NCBI RefSeq assembly: GCF_024397855.1
Contig: NZ_CP073343.1
Span: 124,001-188,000, forward strand
Direction of reading: 5' to 3'
Origin: Marinomonas rhizomae
GTDB taxonomy: Bacteria; Pseudomonadota; Gammaproteobacteria; Pseudomonadales; Marinomonadaceae
DNA: 64,000 nucleotides
A program made the position numbers and the translations under genes. Position 1 is the first letter of the stretch, and the number at the start of each line of letters is the position of its first letter. Shown here one piece after another: positions 63,936-64,000 of this stretch. The notes beneath the pieces were generated by a model. The model was not told the origin of the DNA and made no database searches. It was given only the letters and a program-made list of their open reading frames with translations.

Positions 63936-64000
63936 GACACACTCTAGGGTTATTTGTATTTTTGCTATATTGCGCGTGAATCTTGCAAAGTATGATTAAC

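Noticed and set aside
1..64000. CRISPR arrays, tRNA or rRNA genes, integrase or att sites
   Set aside because: Looked for regularly spaced repeats, cloverleaf-like sequences and recombinase genes; none seen.

Overview
The window looks like a chromosomal segment of a marine gammaproteobacterium, most likely Oceanospirillales and near Marinomonas. I infer this from the mixture of families (general L-amino-acid Aap transporter, several Cache-type chemoreceptors, coniferyl-aldehyde-dehydrogenase-type ALDH, DUF1272, dGTPase close to the E. coli form) and from moderate GC. No database was searched. About 50 protein genes fill the window with short gaps. I saw no rRNA, tRNA, CRISPR array, prophage or intact insertion sequence.

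Layout. 0-4.4 kb: aldehyde dehydrogenase, a chemoreceptor and a DeoR-type regulator. 4.5-10.4 kb: a tight six-gene operon with a binding-protein ABC importer (SBP, two-module permease, ATPase) followed by three hydrolases (metallo-beta-lactamase fold, histidine phosphatase, HAD phosphatase), which suggests uptake and dephosphorylation of an organophosphate. 10.5-20.3 kb: DUF4432 protein, gamma-glutamylcyclotransferase, two paralogous 653-aa chemoreceptors flanking ada and ypfH, TauE/SafE exporter, PaiB-like protein. 20.3-25.3 kb: DUF917 protein, large hybrid histidine kinase and receiver-GGDEF protein in one likely operon. 25.9-28.0 kb: MFS efflux pump with divergent LysR regulator. 28.0-33.6 kb: LacI-regulated sugar ABC importer with a REPIN-like double palindrome inside it. 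33.8-38.0 kb: PAS-GGDEF protein, PAS-PAS chemoreceptor, tag, LysR regulator. 38.0-44.0 kb: aapJQMP with a FAD-dependent amine/amino-acid oxidase and a perfect FNR/Anr-type box upstream. 44.0-47.1 kb: dgt followed by two acetyltransferases resembling antibiotic-modifying families and a GFA protein.

47.2-52.6 kb holds the most unusual locus: five co-directional, mostly translationally coupled genes encoding a helical-domain/APH-fold kinase, a RimK-like ATP-grasp enzyme, an HprK-related kinase, a PPP-type phosphatase and an amphi-Trp protein. It resembles the poorly understood GAK system (ATP-grasp, amphi-Trp, kinase), but carries a phosphatase and an extra kinase, and a near-perfect Pho box sits upstream of its first gene.

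52.7-59.1 kb: LacI regulator, AfuABC-like importer and inositol-monophosphatase-family phosphatase, with a 26-bp near-perfect palindromic operator in front of the binding protein gene. 59.4-63.9 kb: HBM-type chemoreceptor, DUF1272, a small secreted protein of unknown function, and an outer-membrane/periplasmic histidine phosphatase lipoprotein of the phytase/MINPP type.

Two themes recur: phosphorus scavenging (two importer+phosphatase operons, a phytase-like lipoprotein, a Pho-box-linked kinase locus) and environmental sensing (five chemoreceptors, two GGDEF proteins, one hybrid kinase).
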